DNA from: Consotaella aegiceratis
GTDB lineage: Bacteria; Pseudomonadota; Alphaproteobacteria; Rhizobiales; Rhizobiaceae
Length of the DNA stretch: 64,000 nt
Direction of reading: 5' to 3'
Assembly (NCBI RefSeq): GCF_036541425.1
Contig: NZ_JAZHFT010000002.1
Location: forward strand, 248,001-312,000
The notes under the pieces were generated by a model. It was not told the origin of the DNA. It searched no databases and saw only the letters and a list, made by a program, of their open reading frames with translations. The first letter of the stretch is position 1, and each line of letters begins with the position of its first letter. The position numbers and the translations under genes are program-made. Positions 60,357 to 64,000 of the stretch are shown here, piece after piece.

Positions 60357-63300
60357 TCTGCGGCCTCCTTGCTCGCGGCTTGGCCGGTGCCCCAACCGTC
60401 CGTTCCCGCTCCGGGGTCGATGCCGTCCTCGGCGGCCTTGTCGAACCAGTTCACCTCGCTCATCTTCCTGACGATTACGAACTCGTCGCGGTTGGCGCCG
60501 ACCGTGCCGTAGTAGTTGAAGCCGTAGGCGAGCTGGGCATAGCCGCCGATCATGTGGGTGGGTTTGGTGACGATGCGTGTCACCGAGTTATGGACGCCGC
60601 CGCGCTGGCCGGTGATCTCCGAACCCACCGTGTTCACCAGCTTCTCCTGGGCATGGTACATCAGGGCCGAACCCGGCATGATGCGCTGGGAGACGATGGC
60701 GCGCGCCGTGAGCGCTCCGTTGACGTTGAAGACCTCGATCCAGTCGTTGTCGACGATGCCGGCCGCCTTCGCGTCGTCTTCGCTGATCCACACCGCCGGT
60801 CCGCCGCGGTTGAGCGACAGCATGATGAGGTTTTCGGCGTAGGTGGAGTGGATGCCCCATTTCTGGTGGGGCGTCAGGAAGTTGAGCAGCACCTCCTTGT
60901 TGCCGTTCGGCAGCTTGCCGAGGGCGGCGGCGACGCTCTTGGTGTCGATGGGAGGGCGCCAGGTGACGAAGGCCTCGCCGAAGGCGCGCATCCAGTGGTG
61001 ATCCTGATAGAGCTGCTGACGACCCGAGATTGTGCGCCAGGGGATCAGCTCGTGCACGTTGGTGTAGCCGGCGTTGTAGCAGACCTTCTCGCTTTCTATG
61101 CCCGACCATGTCGGTGAGGAGATGATCTTCCTCGGCTGGGCGACGATGTCGCGGAAGCGGATCTTCTCCTCCTCCTTGCCTTCGGCGAGATGGGCGTGTT
61201 CGCGGCCCGTCGCCTTCGACAGCGACTCCCAGGCCTTGAGCGCCACCTGGCCGTTGGTCTCCGGCGCCAGCATCAGGATCGTCTCGCAGGCGTCGATGTC
61301 GGTGTCGATCTTCGGCCGGCCCTTGGCGGGACCGTCGAGGACCTTGCCGTTCAGCTGGCCGAGCAGCTCGACCTCGTGTTCGGTGTTCCAGTTGAGGCCC
61401 TTGGAGCCGTTGCCGAGGGTGTCGATCGCCGGACCGAGCGAGGTGAAGCGCGCGAAGAGGTCGGGATAGTTGCGCTCCACCAGATGGACGGTGGCCATGG
61501 TCTTGCCCGGGATCGGATCGCACTCGCCCTTGCCCCAGTCCTTGGGCTCATAGGGCTGGGCCAGTTCGTTGGGCGTGTCGTGCTGGATCGGGAAGAGCAC
61601 GACGTCGTGCTCGACGCCGAGCACCTCGGGCGCCACCTTCGAGAAGGTTTCCGCGATGCCGCGGAAGATCGCCCAGTCGCTTCTCGCCTCCCACGCCGGG
61701 TCGACCGCCGCCGACAGCGGATGGATGAAGGGGTGCATGTCGGTGGTGTTGAGATCGTTCTTCTCGTACCAGGTGGCGGTCGGCAGAACGATGTCGGAAT
61801 AGATCGACGTGGTCGACATGCGGAAATCGATGTTGACCATCAGGTCGAGCTTGCCGACCGGGGCCTCCTCGCGCCAGGTCACATCCTCGGGCCGGCAGTC
61901 CTTGCCCGCCTCCTCGGTGCCGATGACGCCGTGCAGCGAGCCGACGAAGTGCTTGAGGAAGTATTCGTGGCCCTTTCCGCTGGCGCCGAGAACGTTGGAG
62001 CGCCAGAAGAACATGTTGCGCGGCCAGTTCTGCGGATTGTCCGGGTCCATGCACGCCATCTTGAGCGCGCCGGACTTCAGGTCCGCCGCCACCACGTCGC
62101 CGGCATTGGCACCCTCAGCGGCGATCCGGTTGCCCAGCTCCAGCGGGTTCGCCTGGAGCTGCGGCGCCGAGGGCAGCCAGCCCATGCGCTCGGCCTTGGC
62201 GTTGAAGTCGATCAGCGAGCCGGACCAGTCGCCCTTGGGCGCCAGCGGCGACAGGATGTCGGAGACCTTCAGCGTCTCGTAGCGCCACTGGTCGGTGTGG
62301 GCGTAGTAGAAGCTGGTGGAGTTCATCTGGCGGGGCGGACGGTTCCAGTCCAGCGCGAAGGCGAGCGGCAGCCAGCCGGTCTGGGGCCTGAGCTTCTCCT
62401 GGCCGACATAATGCGACCAGCCGCCGCCCGACTGGCCGACGCAGCCGCACATCACCAGAAGCGAGATGATGCCGCGGTAACTCATGTCCATGTGGTACCA
62501 GTGGTTGAGACCGGCACCGAGGATGACCATGGACCGGCCGTGCGTGCGCTCGGCATTGTCGGCGAATTCGCGCGCCACCTGGACGATCGCCTGGCGCGGC
62601 ACGCCGGTGACCTTTTCCGCCCAGGCGGGCGTGAACGGCACGTCCTCGTCGTAGCTTCTCGCAACGTTCCCGCCGCCGAAGCCGCGATCAAGGCCGTAAT
62701 TGGCGCAGAACAGGTCGAAGACGGTGGCGACCTTGATCGTCGTGCCGCCGGCGCCCGCGATTGCTTTCACCGGAACGTTGCGAACGAGCACCTGATCGTG
62801 CGACGTGGCGACGAAGTCATAGGGCGCATCGCCGCCGAAATACGGAAATGCGACCGATTCGATCGCATCGTGGCCCTCGGCGAGCGTGACCTTGAAACGA
62901 ACGTCGCGGCCCTGGCCGTCCTTTTCCTCCAGGTTCCATTTGCCCTTCTCACCCCAGCGGAAGCCGGACGAGCCTTGCGGCGCCATCAGCTCGCCCGACG
63001 TCTCGTCGATGGCGACGGTCTTCCAGTCCGGGTTGTTCGCCTCGTCCAGCGCGCCGTCGAGGTCCGCCGCGCGCAGCAGCCGGTCCGCGACCAGCCGCCC
63101 GTCGCGCTCGACCAGCGTCACCAGGCAAGGAAAGTCGGAATAGCGCCGCGTATAGTCGGCAAAGTACTCGGCCTGACGATCCAGATGGAATTCGCGCAGC
63201 ACCACGTGGCCAAGCGCCAAAGCCAGCGCCGCGTCAGTGCCCTGCTTGGGATGGAGCCACAGGTCGGAAAACTTGGCCGCCTCGTTGTAGTCCGGCGCGA

Positions 63301-64000
63301 TGACGACGCTCTTGGCGCCGCGATAGCGCACCTCCGAGTAGAAGTGGGCGTCGGGCGCGCGGGTCATCGGCACGTTGGAGCCCCAGACCAGCAGGTAGCC
63401 GGCATTGTACCAATCTGCCGATTCCGGCACGTCGGTCTGTTCGCCCCAGGTCTGGGGCGAGGACGGCGGCAGGTCGCAGTACCAGTCGTAGAAGCTCATC
63501 ACCGTGCCGCCGAGCAGCGACAGGTAGCGGCTGCCGGCCGCATAGGAGACCATCGACATGGCCGGGATCGGCGAGAAGCCGGCGACGCGGTCTGGGCCGT
63601 AGGTCTTGGTGGTGTAGGCGTTGGCGGCGGCGATGATCTCGTTCGCCTCCTCCCAGGAGACGCGCACGAAGCCGCCGCGTCCGCGCTTCGACACGTAGTC
63701 GTGGCGCTTGTCCGGAGTCTCCACGATGGAGGCCCAGGCCTTGACCGGCGTCATCGTCTTTCGTGCCGCCCGCCAGTGGCGGATCAACCGGGCGCGCACC
63801 ATCGGGTGTTTGATGCGCGTTCCCGAGTAGAGATACCAGCTGTAGGATGCCCCGCGCGGGCAGCCGCGCGGCTCGTGGTTCGGCAGGTCCGGGCGGGTAC
63901 GCGGATAGTCGGTCTGCTGGGTCTCCCAGGTGACGATGCCGCCCTTGACGTAGATCTTCCAGGAACAGGAGCCGGTGCAGTTCACGCCGTGGGTGGAGCG
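60353..64000 (-). CDS. narG: Respiratory nitrate reductase alpha subunit (5' end beyond the window)
   Basis: At least 1215 residues of NarG are present; the start codon is beyond the right edge. The visible N-terminus RSTHGVNCTGSCSWK carries the His and Cys ligands of the FS0 cluster, with the last Cys in EPRGCPRGASYSWY. The Mo ligand Asp lies in ESADWYNAGYLLVWGSN. The C-terminal half has the bisMGD-binding domain. It reduces nitrate to nitrite at the cytoplasmic face of the membrane. About 30-50 N-terminal residues are missing. Confidence 0.96.
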   Translation of the reverse strand, partial: RSTHGVNCTGSCSWKIYVKGGIVTWETQQTDYPRTRPDLPNHEPRGCPRGASYSWYLYSGTRIKHPMVRARLIRHWRAARKTMTPVKAWASIVETPDKRHDYVSKRGRGGFVRVSWEEANEIIAAANAYTTKTYGPDRVAGFSPIPAMSMVSYAAGSRYLSLLGGTVMSFYDWYCDLPPSSPQTWGEQTDVPESADWYNAGYLLVWGSNVPMTRAPDAHFYSEVRYRGAKSVVIAPDYNEAAKFSDLWLHPKQGTDAALALALGHVVLREFHLDRQAEYFADYTRRYSDFPCLVTLVERDGRLVADRLLRAADLDGALDEANNPDWKTVAIDETSGELMAPQGSSGFRWGEKGKWNLEEKDGQGRDVRFKVTLAEGHDAIESVAFPYFGGDAPYDFVATSHDQVLVRNVPVKAIAGAGGTTIKVATVFDLFCANYGLDRGFGGGNVARSYDEDVPFTPAWAEKVTGVPRQAIVQVAREFADNAERTHGRSMVILGAGLNHWYHMDMSYRGIISLLVMCGCVGQSGGGWSHYVGQEKLRPQTGWLPLAFALDWNRPPRQMNSTSFYYAHTDQWRYETLKVSDILSPLAPKGDWSGSLIDFNAKAERMGWLPSAPQLQANPLELGNRIAAEGANAGDVVAADLKSGALKMACMDPDNPQNWPRNMFFWRSNVLGASGKGHEYFLKHFVGSLHGVIGTEEAGKDCRPEDVTWREEAPVGKLDLMVNIDFRMSTTSIYSDIVLPTATWYEKNDLNTTDMHPFIHPLSAAVDPAWEARSDWAIFRGIAETFSKVAPEVLGVEHDVVLFPIQHDTPNELAQPYEPKDWGKGECDPIPGKTMATVHLVERNYPDLFARFTSLGPAIDTLGNGSKGLNWNTEHEVELLGQLNGKVLDGPAKGRPKIDTDIDACETILMLAPETNGQVALKAWESLSKATGREHAHLAEGKEEEKIRFRDIVAQPRKIISSPTWSGIESEKVCYNAGYTNVHELIPWRTISGRQQLYQDHHWMRAFGEAFVTWRPPIDTKSVAAALGKLPNGNKEVLLNFLTPHQKWGIHSTYAENLIMLSLNRGGPAVWISEDDAKAAGIVDNDWIEVFNVNGALTARAIVSQRIMPGSALMYHAQEKLVNTVGSEITGQRGGVHNSVTRIVTKPTHMIGGYAQLAYGFNYYGTVGANRDEFVIVRKMSEVNWFDKAAEDGIDPGAGTDGWGTGQAASKEAAE

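Noticed and set aside
1..64000. tRNA, rRNA, CRISPR arrays, integrase or attachment sites
   Set aside because: None was recognised by eye. No regularly spaced repeats and no tRNA-like cloverleaf or integrase gene was noticed, although subtle att sites could be missed.

Overview
The window looks like the chromosome (or a large replicon) of a high-GC alphaproteobacterium, most likely a member of the Hyphomicrobiales. This rests on the style of the ABC transporters, the fused two-module ATPases, the NasT/NasS-controlled nitrate cluster, the alphaproteobacterial type of siroheme synthase and heavy use of 4-base ATGA overlaps. No rRNA, tRNA, CRISPR array or intact prophage was seen.

Region 1 (1-10.9 kb) starts with the edge of an ADP-ribosylglycohydrolase gene and a sugar-type solute-binding protein gene cut short by transposase debris (IS5-like joined to IS630-like). 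A minus-strand operon follows: a dipeptide-type ABC importer (SBP, two permeases, fused ATPase), two M20-family proteins and one M24-family protein. A divergent GntR/HutC regulator faces it across a small palindrome. Region 2 (11-13.2 kb) is a scar: a sensor kinase that has lost its N-terminus, an orphan P-loop fragment and a strongly AT-rich stretch with palindromes.

Region 3 (13.2-37.4 kb) is a large plus-strand catabolic block. It holds a BMP-type nucleoside-like ABC importer; a molybdenum hydroxylase operon with the unusual order medium-large-small-large; a reverse-strand XRE-cupin regulator facing a 16-bp palindrome; two cupins; a carbon-nitrogen hydrolase; a CoxG-like protein; a metal-dependent cyclase/amidohydrolase; a carboxymuconolactone-decarboxylase-like protein; a sugar ABC importer with an isochorismatase-type hydrolase inserted; a cytosolic-looking GH3 beta-glucosidase; and a molybdopterin-binding protein. 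My working inference is a pathway that imports a glycoside or nucleoside of a nitrogen heterocycle, removes the sugar, hydroxylates the ring with the Mo enzyme, and opens and deamidates it with the hydrolases. I do not recognise it as a described pathway.

Region 4 (37.4-39.8 kb) is a second scar: an IS5-family transposase broken by two copies of a short palindromic element, and a hybrid sensor kinase pseudogene with a one-base frameshift. Both ends of the block therefore carry transposase debris and damaged sensor kinases.

Region 5 (40-56 kb) is the assimilatory nitrate/nitrite cluster: nasT-nasS, then a leader RNA with two ANTAR-type hexaloop hairpins and a terminator, then the nitrate ABC importer, a triple-repeat GAF-like protein, nirBD, a formate/nitrite-family channel, nasA and cysG. 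Region 6 (56-64 kb) converges on it from the other strand: respiratory narGHJI, a parvulin-type isomerase and two small uncharacterised genes. narG runs off the right edge. The cell can thus both assimilate and respire nitrate from one locus.
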